Below, in pieces: positions 39,373 to 48,744 of a stretch of 64,000 nucleotides of DNA (position 1 is its first letter; every line of letters starts with the position of its first letter). Made by a program: the position numbers and the translations under genes. Source of the stretch: Candidatus Sulfotelmatobacter sp. (lineage in GTDB: Bacteria; Acidobacteriota; Terriglobia; Terriglobales; Acidobacteriaceae); the NCBI GenBank assembly GCA_025462865.1, contig JAOAPI010000171.1:142685-206684 (forward strand), read 5' to 3'. Below the pieces are notes generated by a model. That model was given only the letters and a program-made list of their open reading frames with translations, did no database searches and was not told the origin of the DNA.

Positions 39373-39636
39373 CTATGGCCAACGAGGCGCGGTCGAACGA
39401 CCGGCCTTCGATGCCGAGGTGCCCGAACCCGCACCTGCCTTTGCCGCCATATTGTCGGAATTAGGGGGAGCTTCGTCGCCTTCCATTAATACTGTATTAT
39501 CTTCGTCGTCATTTTCTGCCAGCAAGGGAGCCACTTCCCGCAGCTTCTCCGCCGCCTGCTGGAGCATTTCGATCTGCTTGCCCAGCTGGGCGTATTTTGT
39601 CTGCTTCTGTCTCAATACCTCATGGATGTCTTTCAT
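39373..39636 (-). CDS. Small coiled-coil protein
   Basis: 87 residues from the ATG at 39636, with AGGGGG as ribosome site. Residues 1-45 form a coiled coil (KDIHEVLRQKQTKYAQLGKQ), the rest is acidic and low-complexity. It lies 30 nt before the PilZ gene and is likely co-transcribed; perhaps a partner of that protein. Confidence 0.72.
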   Translation of the reverse strand: MKDIHEVLRQKQTKYAQLGKQIEMLQQAAEKLREVAPLLAENDDEDNTVLMEGDEAPPNSDNMAAKAGAGSGTSASKAGRSTAPRWP

Positions 39637-39767
39637 ACGACCCCCTGTGGAGAATGTAAGGAGGCGCACTTGTAGGGGTCAACGGTAATCGCTGATCGAG
39701 GGTTACTGCGGTAATTGGAAGGGCCAACAAACTTGCGGTTGGGAAACTGCACCCGGAACGGGCAAAA

Positions 39768-39796
39768 CGAAAGCCCCGCGAGCGGCGGGGCTTTCG
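39768..39796 (-). terminator. Rho-independent terminator of the PEP-CTERM gene
   Basis: CGAAAGCCCCGC and GCGGGGCTTTCG form a perfect 12-bp stem with a 5-nt loop; on the minus strand TTTTG follows. Confidence 0.8.
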
Positions 39797-39816
39797 AAGA
39801 GGCGGATAGATTAAGC

Positions 39817-40425
39817 TTAGGCCTTTAGCTTTTTACGAAGGACGCCAGCCAGACCAACCAACCCGGTTCCGAGCAGTCCGAGAGTGCCCGGCTCGGGAAC
39901 AGTGCCGACAATCGTGTCGCCGCTGCCGAACGTGGCCGATCCCATAAATCCGTCTTCGCCGGTTGTGAAGTTTCCGACCCAGCTTTGATTGGTGAAGCCA
40001 ATCGCGGTCTGGCCGTTGTACAAGGTGCCCGAAATAAGACCGAACACGGTATAACCCGTTCCACCGTTAACCGACACTCCCGTGTTGGTCAAAAGAACCG
40101 GGCTGGTGAATGAGCCAACGAAGATATTGCCCGTAGGAACGCCGTTGTTGCCGTTGCCCACGATCAAGAAGCTCCCGCCACCGTTGAAAGTCGATACATT
40201 TCCTACGGTGCCCACATACGAGCCCGTAGAGAAGCTCATGGTGCCATCAATGCCTGGCATTCCATTTCCGAGGCCGACAATCTGGATAACTTGAGAGCCG
40301 GTAAGAGTCAAGCTAGCGGAACTTCCGGTAAGGGTGCCGCCGCTGTTTGTGAAATCTATGTTTCCTGCAAAAGCTGCCAGTGGCAAAGCCAAAGCCAGCA
40401 AAGCCAATAGTACTATCCGCTTCAT
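39817..40425 (-). CDS. PEP-CTERM sorting-signal protein
   Basis: 202 residues: signal peptide (1-20), a Gly/Ser/Thr/Asn-rich mature part, and a C-terminal VPEPGTLGLLGTGLVGLAG helix with a KK end, the exosortase recognition signal. The protein is exported, processed by an exosortase and probably released into the matrix. No exosortase gene lies in this window. The gene has its own terminator. Confidence 0.92.
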   Translation of the reverse strand: MKRIVLLALLALALPLAAFAGNIDFTNSGGTLTGSSASLTLTGSQVIQIVGLGNGMPGIDGTMSFSTGSYVGTVGNVSTFNGGGSFLIVGNGNNGVPTGNIFVGSFTSPVLLTNTGVSVNGGTGYTVFGLISGTLYNGQTAIGFTNQSWVGNFTTGEDGFMGSATFGSGDTIVGTVPEPGTLGLLGTGLVGLAGVLRKKLKA

Positions 40426-40827
40426 AATCCGATCCTCCTGATATTGCTCAGAACCCAGTTCGAAGTGTGTTGGAGGCTTCAGGCCTCCTCCGACGGTTGC
40501 CGCGCGCTTGCATCCGCGTGCTTCTTAAGAGCACCCTTGGTGCCAAATATTGTCAAAATACAACTTGCTGATTCAAAACTACTTACATAAGATCTTCAAG
40601 CCCACTAGTACAATGAAACTGCAAAGCGATGCACACTAGTACAGTCCTTTTGCGTCCATCGACTTCGCGGAGCTTGACGGGGGCGCAGCCGCAGTTCTCA
40701 AAGAGGTCCCTCGGCACCTGGAAATTCATGGCAGAGAAGTGTAGTTCACAACGCTTCGGACAGCAAGTTGTTTCGCTTGGTTCCTCGGCTGCGATAACGA
40801 CTTTGTAGACGAACGGAGCCGACCAAC
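40426..40827. other. Intergenic region with no convincing gene
   Basis: A minus-strand frame (40583-41065) covers most of it but overlaps the cyclic-nucleotide gene in another frame and has no family look. The 3' part, AT-rich near 40540-40580, may hold a promoter for the PEP-CTERM gene. Confidence 0.4.
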
Positions 40828-41304
40828 TTATCCCGATGAAGGTTTTGGCACCGCTGCGGGCGGTGGGGCGCTCGTTCCAATCACCTCCCTCAGACGATGA
40901 GAGAGACTGGTCGCCAGCGACCGGTAAAAGCGCGAGCCCAGGTGAGGATAGAGTTCGAACAGACTCTGCAGCGCGGAGCGGTCCAGGTGATACGCTTCCA
41001 CATCTCCCTCGGCAATCACACTGGCGCTCGCCGGGGAGTCCTCCAGGAACGACATTTCGCCGCAAATTTCGCCCGGCCCCAATATCCGCGAAGCCTGCGA
41101 GGGAATTACGACTCGCGCGGAACCTTTCAGCAGCAGATAAACGCCGTTTGCCCGCTTGCCTTTTTGAATCAGGACGGTGCCTTCTTTGAACTGCAGCCGG
41201 CTCGCCTTGTCTGCCACCAAAGCCCAGTCGTTGGACGTCAGATATACCAGTCCATGTTTCGACGAAGAGAGTACAAGGACTTCCTGTTCACTTGACTTCG
41301 ACAT
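40828..41304 (-). CDS. Cyclic-nucleotide-binding domain protein
   Basis: 158 residues from the ATG at 41304. The cNMP fold is visible: FKEGTVLIQKGKRANGVYLLL, a phosphate-binding-cassette-like GPGEICGEMSFLEDSPASASV, and a C-terminal helix. No DNA-binding domain follows, so it is not a full CRP regulator; it may gate another protein. Confidence 0.82.
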   Translation of the reverse strand: MSKSSEQEVLVLSSSKHGLVYLTSNDWALVADKASRLQFKEGTVLIQKGKRANGVYLLLKGSARVVIPSQASRILGPGEICGEMSFLEDSPASASVIAEGDVEAYHLDRSALQSLFELYPHLGSRFYRSLATSLSHRLREVIGTSAPPPAAVPKPSSG

Positions 41305-41880
41305 GCGCACGCGCCCCGATCCCGGAGAGAGCAGGCTCCAGTCAATGACAGAAACAGCAATTCACACCAACAACAGAGTGGAGCAAGACTAGCAGAAAAT
41401 TCGACGATCGCAGCCGTCCCGCACCACGAGAGACATCACACTCCTTAGTCGTTCCCGCTTTCGTGAGATCAGCACATGATGCGGCGAGACGCGGCAGATA
41501 TGGGCAAGCGAAACAAAGAAATCGAACAGACGCTCTGTCTGGCAGGAATAGTTCTCTGGTGGAGACTGTCAGCCTTGAGTGAATCGAGGAAAAGTAGTTG
41601 TCTCAAATGGACCTTGAAGAGAAGTGGCGCGCAGCGGCAGGGCGAGCATCAGCACGGCTTAAGCTGACAGCGACAGACGGTTAGGTCTCCTACCTCCTTT
41701 TGATTGAGGGAGTTTTGAGTGTAATCGCCTGATCAAACATCAGTTGAGCGCCTGTATCAGTGGTGCGCGCAATCCAGACGGCCACCTCCCTAGTGATCCG
41801 CGCCCTTGCGACTCTGTAGTGTTGTCGTTGGGGCAAAAGATAGGCCTTGGGTGCTATCGTTGCAGGAGAGGACATAGAGA
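41305..41880. other. Gene-poor region, one short repeat
   Basis: Only short frames without family resemblance (for example 41476-41667 +, 41690-41875 -). It contains one copy of the GTTTTGAGTG element (41712-41730) and a possible ribosome site for the next small gene. Confidence 0.4.
41712..41730 (+). repeat. GTTTTGAGTG-N5-GCCT element, copy 1
   Basis: GTTTTGAGTGTAATCGCCT. Copies with exactly the same spacing occur at 42158 and 43299, all on the same strand and all beside small unknown genes. Confidence 0.5.
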
Positions 41881-42114
41881 ATGGCGTTTCCTAATGATGA
41901 TCCCACGGTCCAGCACGGTGACCGTGCAATACAACTGATTGACTGGTTAGTGGGGCGATTGGAAGAGTGTCTAGGTGAGGTTCTACCGCTCCAGACAGAT
42001 GATCTTTTGAAAGACTATGCGAAGGATGCTCGTAACAGCATGGCAACAGCAATCGAGCACCTGAGCCTTGGACGCGCTAAAAAAGAGCAGCAACTCGGGG
42101 GCCGCACCAGCTAG
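41881..42114 (+). CDS. Hypothetical small protein
   Basis: 77 residues, soluble, helical (HGDRAIQLIDWLVGRLEECL). GGAGAGGA precedes the ATG. No family recognised. It is weakly supported and flanked by copies of the GTTTTGAGTG repeat. Confidence 0.45.
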   Translation: MAFPNDDPTVQHGDRAIQLIDWLVGRLEECLGEVLPLQTDDLLKDYAKDARNSMATAIEHLSLGRAKKEQQLGGRTS

Positions 42115-42157
42115 AGACGCGTACACTACACGGAGAGTACTTTCACTGCTAATTGCG

Positions 42158-42176
42158 GTTTTGAGTGTAAAGGCCT
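42158..42176 (+). repeat. GTTTTGAGTG-N5-GCCT element, copy 2
   Basis: GTTTTGAGTGTAAAGGCCT, downstream of the small gene at 41881-42114. Confidence 0.5.
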
Positions 42177-42207
42177 GTTAGCAACAGCCTCCGCATTGCC
42201 GCTCCCT

Positions 42208-42747
42208 TCATCGAACTCGGACGTCCCACCATGGAAGCGACGGCAGTTCAACAAATGAACCACCTGACGATTGTATTTTCTCCTTTAAGAAATGCAGAAA
42301 GGCAAATTCGTGGGTATTGGACTCGTTTTCCTCAGCGCAACGACCAAATTGAATAGGCAACGTCTTGTTATAGAGATATATCCTCACCCGGCCGTCGCTG
42401 GGCGAATAGTCTGACTGATTTATTTGTGACCAGCGGACAAAGTTCTTCTTCCGAAACACGGTGCGATATTCGATACCTCCCTCTTTTATCGAACCATAGG
42501 CGCCATCTTTCATGAAATAAAGCGCCCAGCCCTGCCACGCAGGCGACATTGCGCGGCGCATGACCGTAAGAATAACAATCATCACAAATAGAAAGAGGAC
42601 GAAGTCTCCCGTATACTCCGCGAGCACGTGGTAGAGAAGACCGAGCATCGCAATCCAGAGCGTGAGTAATGCAAGCAGGCGCGCAAGGGCCCGTTTCTGG
42701 GAGCCGATTGGGAGCGTGTATTGGGAGTCGACCTCAGGTTCCTGCAT
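42208..42747 (-). CDS. Two-helix membrane protein with PH-like domain
   Basis: 179 residues. Two transmembrane helices at about 22-42 and 48-64 are followed by a beta-rich region (EGGIEYRTVFRKKNFVRWSQ) resembling bacterial PH-type domains fused to a membrane hairpin (YcxB/DUF5673-like). The unusual neighbourhood looks AT-richer than flanking genes. No function known. Confidence 0.65.
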   Translation of the reverse strand: MQEPEVDSQYTLPIGSQKRALARLLALLTLWIAMLGLLYHVLAEYTGDFVLFLFVMIVILTVMRRAMSPAWQGWALYFMKDGAYGSIKEGGIEYRTVFRKKNFVRWSQINQSDYSPSDGRVRIYLYNKTLPIQFGRCAEENESNTHEFAFLHFLKEKIQSSGGSFVELPSLPWWDVRVR

Positions 42748-42871
42748 TCTCGGTTATTACCATATTCAACTGTGGACAACATCAAACGCGAGTACATGGA
42801 CGTTCGCGCTGCGGCGGGGAGAGGTTGGTACGATTGTTCTAATATCGCCATTTCACTCATCGGCAGACTCG

Positions 42872-43216
42872 TCAGTGCTGTTTCTCTAGCACGACAATGG
42901 GTAGTTCTTGTTCTTTTCCCTCCCATTGCGAAGCGAAATAGCAGTATCCACCGGAAAACTCGTTCAGAGATGCTCTCGCCCCACCAGCCAGGTGCGGCTT
43001 TGCCTCATTCTTCCAGAAATCGAAGCATTCCCCCGCTGGAATCCAGCGAAGTGCCATACCTGCATCGGCAATGACAAACTGAACGGGGCCTGATGTAAGG
43101 ACGTGCCGGATGTCCTCTTGGGTCAGGGCTTTCCCGCGTCTCGTGGTAGAAAATCCGTCACTTCGCCACAGCTCTCGAAGCGGTAGATGGGTCACGACTC
43201 TGAGACTGGCGTCCAC
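42872..43216 (-). CDS. Hypothetical soluble protein
   Basis: 114 residues with a convincing protein-like composition (LTQEDIRHVLTSGPVQFVIA, then RWIPAGECFDFWKNE, GGYCYFASQW). It could be a small stand-alone domain with Trp-rich core. The true start is unclear. No family recognised. Confidence 0.55.
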   Translation of the reverse strand: MDASLRVVTHLPLRELWRSDGFSTTRRGKALTQEDIRHVLTSGPVQFVIADAGMALRWIPAGECFDFWKNEAKPHLAGGARASLNEFSGGYCYFASQWEGKEQELPIVVLEKQH

Positions 43217-43298
43217 GCTACGAATGATTGTAGTTCACGATCATCGGGCTGGTCAGTTGGCGATAAATCGCCATTACGCTCATCGTGCGCCGCAGGGA

Positions 43299-43317
43299 GT
43301 TTTGAGTGAGGTGGCCT
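43299..43317 (+). repeat. GTTTTGAGTG-N5-GCCT element, copy 3
   Basis: GTTTTGAGTGAGGTGGCCT, preceded by GGGA as in copy 1. It lies between the hypothetical gene and tRNA-Arg. Confidence 0.5.
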
Positions 43318-43475
43318 TGATTTCGTCACAATTCAGTGACGGTCCATCAGAGTTTCTTCTCAAGCAACAAAATCTCCCGCTTTAATTGGGCGATTCTCGT
43401 CAATTCCCAGTACAGTACTTTTCGAAGGGAAAATCACGAGGTAGCAAAGTGATTGGGAAGTGATCGAGAGGAGAA

Positions 43476-43552
43476 TGGTGCGCCCTGAGAGATTCGAACT
43501 CCCGACCTTCTGGTTCGTAGCCAGACGCTCTATCCAGCTGAGCTAAGGGCGC
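43476..43552 (-). tRNA. tRNA-Arg (anticodon ACG)
   Basis: Minus-strand cloverleaf: acceptor GCGCCCT pairs with AGGGCGC, D-arm TAGCTCAGCTGGATAGAGC, anticodon arm TCTGG-CTACGAA-CCAGA with anticodon ACG, T-arm with GTTCGAATC. CCA is encoded. A34 would be changed to inosine by TadA (9948-10427). Confidence 0.96.
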
Positions 43553-43998
43553 AATTTGCAGTTTCGGCAGGAACTTGCTCAAGAATTATAGCGGATGTTT
43601 TCACTCGCTGCGAACGTTCGTTGTCGAACTACCGTTCGTCGCCCCGTTGCAAGTTGACGCGCTTCGCTAAGGTCTTTGACCTAGGCGTCGAACAGAAGAA
43701 AGAAACATTCCAATTAATTTTTTTCCACAGCCCTTCTGGCAATCCGCAAATCTTTCGCTGCCCGGCGTAAATCTTTCCCGCCCTGAGCAATTCCTACCGT
43801 GCCATCGCGCAAATATCTTCCTATTATGAGCAAGTTACGGAACGGCACCCTGTTTGCATAACAAATAACAGACGAAGTGGCGCGCAACGGGGCGCTCCAA
43901 GAAGGACTTCGGCCAGAGGTTTTCTTGGGCGCCCCTTTGCATTTCGCGCAGCCGCTGAGCCAGCCCTCCCCCATCCCCTTACACAACAGCATTTCAGG
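43553..43998. other. Intergenic region, nothing recognised
   Basis: 446 nt upstream of tRNA-Arg and downstream of the HMA-like gene. Minus-strand frames (43714-43992, 43824-44027) give implausible proteins. The tRNA promoter should lie in the first part. Confidence 0.45.
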
Positions 43999-44226
43999 TT
44001 AAGCCAGCGCCAAAGGTTCCCGTACATCTACTCCCGCTTGGCGCAGCAATCGAGCCACAGCCTCCGCCTTCAGCCGGGAAGCATCGAACTCCACCAGCAC
44101 GGTGCGCTCCCGCTCGTTAAACTGCACACGCCTCACTCCGTAAACCTCACGCATGCCGTCGATGGCGCGCAGCGCACTTTCGCCCGGCGCTGCCCCGTAG
44201 CGAAAAACCACTTCCAAATAAGTCAT
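43999..44226 (-). CDS. HMA-like small protein without the CxxC motif
   Basis: 75 residues with the beta-alpha-beta-beta-alpha-beta pattern of heavy-metal-associated domains (YLEVVFRYG, VRRVQFNERERTVLVEFD, VARLLRQAGVDV). The metal-binding CxxC loop is replaced by GAAPGES. It is divergent from a copper-type P-ATPase gene. It may be an inactive chaperone or a regulator. Confidence 0.6.
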   Translation of the reverse strand: MTYLEVVFRYGAAPGESALRAIDGMREVYGVRRVQFNERERTVLVEFDASRLKAEAVARLLRQAGVDVREPLALA

Positions 44227-44348
44227 GGGATAATCCTTGCTTCCAGATCAGGATGTCGCAGATCAACACAGACGCCCAGTAAGCATTGACCTGAATCCAA
44301 TATAAAGCATAGCCCATCGAACACGTGTTGCAGCCCTTGCACGGGAAA

Positions 44349-44415
44349 TGAAAGCCCGGCACGGAATGCTAGGTAGAAAATGAAAACATGGAGCGAGTCC
44401 TTAGGGACGGCACGA
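44349..44415. repeat. TGAAAGCCCGGCACGGA dispersed element, copy 1
   Basis: About 67 nt; it resembles 47058-47123. Both contain TGAAAGCCC, CACGGA, GAGTCC and AGGGACGG in the same order. The two copies flank the P-ATPase gene. Confidence 0.6.
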
Positions 44416-44464
44416 TTTTTCTGCTGTCTCTTCATCCCCTGCGATTGCATCTAGTCATGAATTG

Positions 44465-46921
44465 ATGTCCACGCGTCTCTCTAATCCGGCCTCATCCCTC
44501 GAACGCGATCCTGTCTGCGGAATGAACGTAAATCCCGCGACCACCAAACATAGCTACGACCACGACGGAAAAAATTACTACTTCTGTTGCGCGCCCTGCG
44601 TGGAAAAATTTAAGGCCGATCCCTCGAAATATCTGAGTCAAGAATCCTCAGCACTGGTAATGCTCGGCGCCGCCCCGAAGCCGACCGCGCAAGCGACGCA
44701 GGCTACGCCGCCAGCTTACGTCTGCCCCATGTGCCCCGAGGTACGCGCAAACAAACCAGGGCCGTGTCCCTCATGCGGAATGGCGCTTGAATCCGAAACT
44801 CCCGTCGCTTCCACGCGCACCGAATATACCTGCCCCATGCATCCGGAGATCGTCCGCCCGGCGCCGGGTTCATGCCCGATCTGCGGCATGGCGCTCGAAC
44901 CTCGCACGGTCACCGCGGCTGCCGAAGAAAATCCTGAACTCCGCGACATGACTCGGCGTTTCTGGATAAGCCTGGCTCTCACCGCGCCGCTCATGGTGAT
45001 CGCGATGGCCGCCATGTTATGGCAGATGCCCCTGCACCGCATTCTGCCGGGCGCGGCGCTCCCATGGCTGGAACTCGCGCTGGCTTCGCCCGTCGTCCTC
45101 TGGGGCGGATGGCCATTCTTCCAGCGCTTCTGGACCTCGCTCGTCAATCGCAGTCCAAACATGTTCACGCTGATCGGCATGGGGACCGGCGTCGCCTACG
45201 GATACAGCTTCATCGCGACGGTGGCTCCCCAGATTTTTCCCGCGTCGCTCCGTACTATGTACGGATATCCCGATGTTTATTTCGAAGCAGCCGCGGCGAT
45301 TACAACTCTTGTCTTACTCGGGCAGGTCATGGAACTGCGCGCCCGCAGCCGCACCAGCGCTGCCATCCGCGCCCTGCTTGACCTCAGCCCCAAAACTGCG
45401 CGCCTGCTCACGGCCGACGGAAATGAAAAAGATGTTCAACTTGAACAAGTAAAGCCCGGAGATCGTTTGCGCGTGCGTCCGGGAGAAAAAATTCCTGTCG
45501 ACGGCATTGTGCTCGAAGGCCACAGTTCGATCGACGAATCCATGATCACCGGTGAATCCATGCCGATCGGGAAATCGCCCGGCAGCAAAGTCATCGGAGC
45601 AACCATCAACGGTACCGGCTCGTTTGTGATCCGCGCCGAGCGTGTCGGCAGCGAAACTTTGCTGGCGCGAATCGTGCAGCTAGTGGGCCAGGCGCAACGC
45701 AGCCGCGCTCCCATCCAGCGTCTCGCCGACCGTGTGTCCACCTGGTTCGTGCCTCTCGTTGTTGCAATCGCCATCATTACTTTCTTTGCCTGGCTGTTGC
45801 TCGGTCCACAGCCGCGGTTCGCGCACGCTCTCGTGAACGCCGTCGCCGTTCTCATCATCGCGTGCCCTTGCGCCTTGGGACTCGCTACGCCGATGGCGAT
45901 TATGGTCGGCGTAGGTCGTGGCGCCCGCGCCGGAGTGCTCATCAAGAACGCCGAGGCGTTGGAAATTCTGGAAAAGGTCGACACACTCGTCGTCGACAAG
46001 ACCGGCACACTGACCGAAGGCAAGCCGCAAGTGACGAGCATGTCCCAAGCGTTCGTAGACAATCCAGAATTGCTGCGGCTTGCCGCGAGCCTTGAACGTG
46101 CCAGCGAACATCCGCTGGCCACTGCGGTGGTTGAGGCTGCCCTCACGCGCGGACTGACTCTCTCCCAACCGCAAGAGGTCCACTCGACTGCAGGAAAGGG
46201 CGTTACCGGCATCGTTGACGGTAAAAAAATCGCAGTCGGCAACCCGGCGCTCATGGTCGAAATCGGAGCTTTGAAAAAGCCAGCTATCCTGGCCGCCGTT
46301 CCGCCGGACGGCACCGCGCTCTGCGTAGCAGTCGATGGCAAGTATGTCGGAAATATTGGAGTGGCCGATCGATTAAAACAATCCACGCCTGACGCCCTAC
46401 GCGACCTCAAAGCCCAGGGCATTCACATCGTGATGCTCACCGGCGACAATCGAATCGTCGCGGAGTCCATCGCTAAAAAACTAGGCATCGAGGAATTCGA
46501 AGCCGAGATCTTGCCGGAACAGAAATTAGAAATCATCCGGAAACTGCAAGGGCAGGGAAGAGTCGTCGCAATGGCTGGCGACGGCGTCAATGACGCCCCG
46601 GCTCTGGCCCAGGCCGATGTCGGCATCGCCATGGGCACCGGGACCGACGTCGCCATAGAAAGTGGCGGCATCACTTTGGTGAAGGGCGATCTCTCCGCAA
46701 TCTTGCGCGCCCGCAAACTAAGCCAGGCCACCATGCGCAACATCCGCCAGAATCTTTTCTTCGCCTTTATCTACAACGCCATCGGCGTGCCCATCGCCGC
46801 CGGAGTGCTCTATCCATTCTTCGGACTGCTTCTCAGCCCCATCTTCGCCGCCGCCGCCATGAGCTTCAGTTCCGTCTCCGTAATCACCAACGCTCTCCGT
46901 CTCCGCAACGCAAAGCTGTAA
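44465..46921 (+). CDS. Copper-type P1B-ATPase with YHS and two HMBD domains
   Basis: 818 residues from the ATG at 44465. N-terminal YHS domain ([20 protein letters not shown]), then two Cys-rich heavy-metal-binding domains ([36 protein letters not shown]). After the membrane part come TGES, CPC (C467-P-C469), DKTGT with phosphorylated D511, and [11 protein letters not shown]. The CPC motif and HMBDs indicate soft-metal (Cu+/Ag+) export. There is no N-terminal GMTCxxC domain. Substrate is inferred. Confidence 0.92.
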   Translation: MSTRLSNPASSLERDPVCGMNVNPATTKHSYDHDGKNYYFCCAPCVEKFKADPSKYLSQESSALVMLGAAPKPTAQATQATPPAYVCPMCPEVRANKPGPCPSCGMALESETPVASTRTEYTCPMHPEIVRPAPGSCPICGMALEPRTVTAAAEENPELRDMTRRFWISLALTAPLMVIAMAAMLWQMPLHRILPGAALPWLELALASPVVLWGGWPFFQRFWTSLVNRSPNMFTLIGMGTGVAYGYSFIATVAPQIFPASLRTMYGYPDVYFEAAAAITTLVLLGQVMELRARSRTSAAIRALLDLSPKTARLLTADGNEKDVQLEQVKPGDRLRVRPGEKIPVDGIVLEGHSSIDESMITGESMPIGKSPGSKVIGATINGTGSFVIRAERVGSETLLARIVQLVGQAQRSRAPIQRLADRVSTWFVPLVVAIAIITFFAWLLLGPQPRFAHALVNAVAVLIIACPCALGLATPMAIMVGVGRGARAGVLIKNAEALEILEKVDTLVVDKTGTLTEGKPQVTSMSQAFVDNPELLRLAASLERASEHPLATAVVEAALTRGLTLSQPQEVHSTAGKGVTGIVDGKKIAVGNPALMVEIGALKKPAILAAVPPDGTALCVAVDGKYVGNIGVADRLKQSTPDALRDLKAQGIHIVMLTGDNRIVAESIAKKLGIEEFEAEILPEQKLEIIRKLQGQGRVVAMAGDGVNDAPALAQADVGIAMGTGTDVAIESGGITLVKGDLSAILRARKLSQATMRNIRQNLFFAFIYNAIGVPIAAGVLYPFFGLLLSPIFAAAAMSFSSVSVITNALRLRNAKL

Positions 46922-46976
46922 TCGTTTAGCTCTGCCCGTGCGGGTCGAACACTGCCTGGGTCGACACTGCTCGTGT

Positions 46977-47007
46977 GGGTCGGACACTCCTGTCCGACGC
47001 CTTTGAC
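46977..47007. repeat. GTCGGACA-CTCC-TGTCCGAC stem-loop element, copy 1
   Basis: A perfect 8-bp hairpin followed by GCCTTTGAC. A second copy at 50257-50287 has a compensatory change. It follows the P-ATPase gene. Confidence 0.6.
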
Positions 47008-47057
47008 TCTGGGTTTTGCAAAAAGGGTCGGCATGCCTTAGCCCGAAGGGCGGCATG

Positions 47058-47123
47058 TGAAAGCCCAGCACGGAAGTGCCGGGTCGAAGTGAAATCTAGA
47101 ATGAGTCCCGAAGGGACGGCCCC
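47058..47123. repeat. TGAAAGCCCAGCACGGA dispersed element, copy 2
   Basis: The partner of 44349-44415, on the same strand, with an internal GTCCCGAAGGGAC hairpin. Confidence 0.6.
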
Positions 47124-47139
47124 AATATCTTTCTCAGCC

Positions 47140-47685
47140 TTACAGCTTCCCCAAAAAATCAATAATCTCCGGCTCCGTCCAATCCACCGCCCCAATAAAT
47201 TTCCGCTGCACCACTCCATTGCGATCAATAATGTACGTCTCCGGAAACTTGGAGGTCCCATACAGGGCATTGCTCTTCTGATCGGGATCACGCACTGTGA
47301 GCAGATTGACCGAGTGGTCCCTTACGAACCGGCGGTAGTCCTTCTCATCCGCATCGACGCTCACGGCCAGCACGGTCACGCCCTTCGCCTTCAAACGCTG
47401 TTGCATCCGCACCAGCGACGGCACTTCCTCGACGCAAGGCGCGCACCACGTCGCCCAAAAATTCAACACCACCACCTGTCCCTTGAGTTGGCTCAGCGTA
47501 ACCGCGTGCTCGGAATCGCGCACCGTAAAGTCCGGAGCGGCTTTGCCAATCCGCGGCGGCCGCGTCCCGCTGTAGCAGCCACAAAGCGTTGACAAAATCA
47601 AAGCGCAGACAATGGAGGCGGGATAATAAAAGATGCGTCGCACCCAGCTATAATAATGGATTCGGCGTATGCCTGCGATACACAC
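47140..47685 (-). CDS. TlpA-type thiol-disulfide oxidoreductase, probable lipoprotein
   Basis: Up to 181 residues. A hydrophobic N-terminus ends in a lipobox-like LSTLCGC. The thioredoxin fold has the active-site motif WATWCAPC, and PETYIID carries the cis-Pro. Thioredoxins of this type reduce cytochrome c or other periplasmic disulfides. The frame start at 47685 overlaps the divergent glycosyltransferase gene; the GTG at 47643 (RRIFYYP) is a better start. Confidence 0.85.
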   Translation of the reverse strand: MCIAGIRRIHYYSWVRRIFYYPASIVCALILSTLCGCYSGTRPPRIGKAAPDFTVRDSEHAVTLSQLKGQVVVLNFWATWCAPCVEEVPSLVRMQQRLKAKGVTVLAVSVDADEKDYRRFVRDHSVNLLTVRDPDQKSNALYGTSKFPETYIIDRNGVVQRKFIGAVDWTEPEIIDFLGKL

Positions 47686-48724
47686 AGCGAGCGCTCAACC
47701 CGCAGTCACAGTGATTGTGCCGGCGCGCAACGAAGAGGCCAGCCTGGGCGCCTCCCTCCGTTCTCTTGTATCGCAGACAGACGTTTCGTTTGAAATCGTC
47801 GTGATCGACGATCACTCCACCGACCGCACTCGTGAAATCGCCAACTCATTTGCGGACCAAAACGTTCGCGTCATCGAAGCCCCCTCACTCCCACCGGGCT
47901 GGACAGGCAAAAACAACGCGGTCACCGCCGGGACCAAAACCGCTCGCGGCGAATGGCTGCTCTTCACCGACGCCGACACCGTCCATCTGCCGGGTTCTCT
48001 CTCGCGAAGCCTCAAAGAAGCGAAACTTCAAAATGCAGCCATGCTCTCTTACTCCCCAGAGCAGGAAGTGAAAACTTTTTGGGAGAAAGCGATCATGCCC
48101 GTGATCTTCGCCGAGCTCGCTGCGAGCTTTCGTCCCTCGCAGGTGAGCAATCCCAAATCTCCGGCAGCCGCCGCCAACGGTCAGTACATCCTCATCACCC
48201 GCGAGGCCTACAACGCCGTCGGAGGCCACGCCGCAATCGCATCCAGCCTCCTCGAAGACGTGGCCCTGGCTCGCGCCGTGAAGCAATCTGGACGAAAAAT
48301 ATTCTTCCGCTACGGTAAAGATGCCGTTCGTACCCGCATGTACCGCAGCTTCGCCCAACTGCGTGAAGGCTGGACAAAAAATCTTGCGCTGTTGTTTCCA
48401 TCATCCACCCGCCTGGCCGCTCTCCGCGCAATTGAGTTCGTACTGATCGTCAGCAGCTTGGCGGTTGCCGTAAGCAGCGTCCTTCGCGGCCATCGGCAGT
48501 CCGCGGCCATCACCGCGTTCCTATGCCTGATCGTCTACACATTGTTTCTCACGCGAATCCGCCGCGCTCACTTTTCCTGGAACGCAAATATCCTCGCCGT
48601 GTTCGGCCTTCCGCTGTTCTCATATTTACTACTGCGCTCGGCTAAAGCGCATGCGGCTGGCAGTGTGGCCTGGAAGGGACGCACATATTCCGACGAAAGG
48701 TACTTACTAGCCACCGGCCACTGA
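47669..48724 (+). CDS. Family-2 glycosyltransferase, membrane-anchored
   Basis: 351 residues. GT-A core: VTVIVPARNEEASL, VVIDDHSTDRT, GWTGKNNA, FTDADT, then LEDVALARAVKQSG and C-terminal transmembrane helices. The GWTGKNNA block resembles hopanoid (HpnB) and carotenoid (CrtQ) glycosyltransferases. Acceptor unknown. It is 20 nt upstream of the PTPS gene and may share its transcript. Confidence 0.82.
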   Translation: MPAIHTASAQPAVTVIVPARNEEASLGASLRSLVSQTDVSFEIVVIDDHSTDRTREIANSFADQNVRVIEAPSLPPGWTGKNNAVTAGTKTARGEWLLFTDADTVHLPGSLSRSLKEAKLQNAAMLSYSPEQEVKTFWEKAIMPVIFAELAASFRPSQVSNPKSPAAAANGQYILITREAYNAVGGHAAIASSLLEDVALARAVKQSGRKIFFRYGKDAVRTRMYRSFAQLREGWTKNLALLFPSSTRLAALRAIEFVLIVSSLAVAVSSVLRGHRQSAAITAFLCLIVYTLFLTRIRRAHFSWNANILAVFGLPLFSYLLLRSAKAHAAGSVAWKGRTYSDERYLLATGH

Positions 48725-48744
48725 CAACTGGCCGCTCATTCTCT

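Noticed and set aside
40583..41065. 160-residue minus-strand frame overlapping the cNMP-binding gene
   Set aside because: Half of it overlaps a clear gene in another frame and no ribosome site was found; a short piece near 40583-40730 remains unexplained.
41660..43320. Integron-like attC sites near the GTTTTGAGTG repeats
   Set aside because: Only scattered GTTA-type triplets are present; no paired core sites or integrase gene.
41400..43552. Genomic island integrated at tRNA-Arg
   Set aside because: No duplicate of the tRNA 3' end and no integrase were found within the window.
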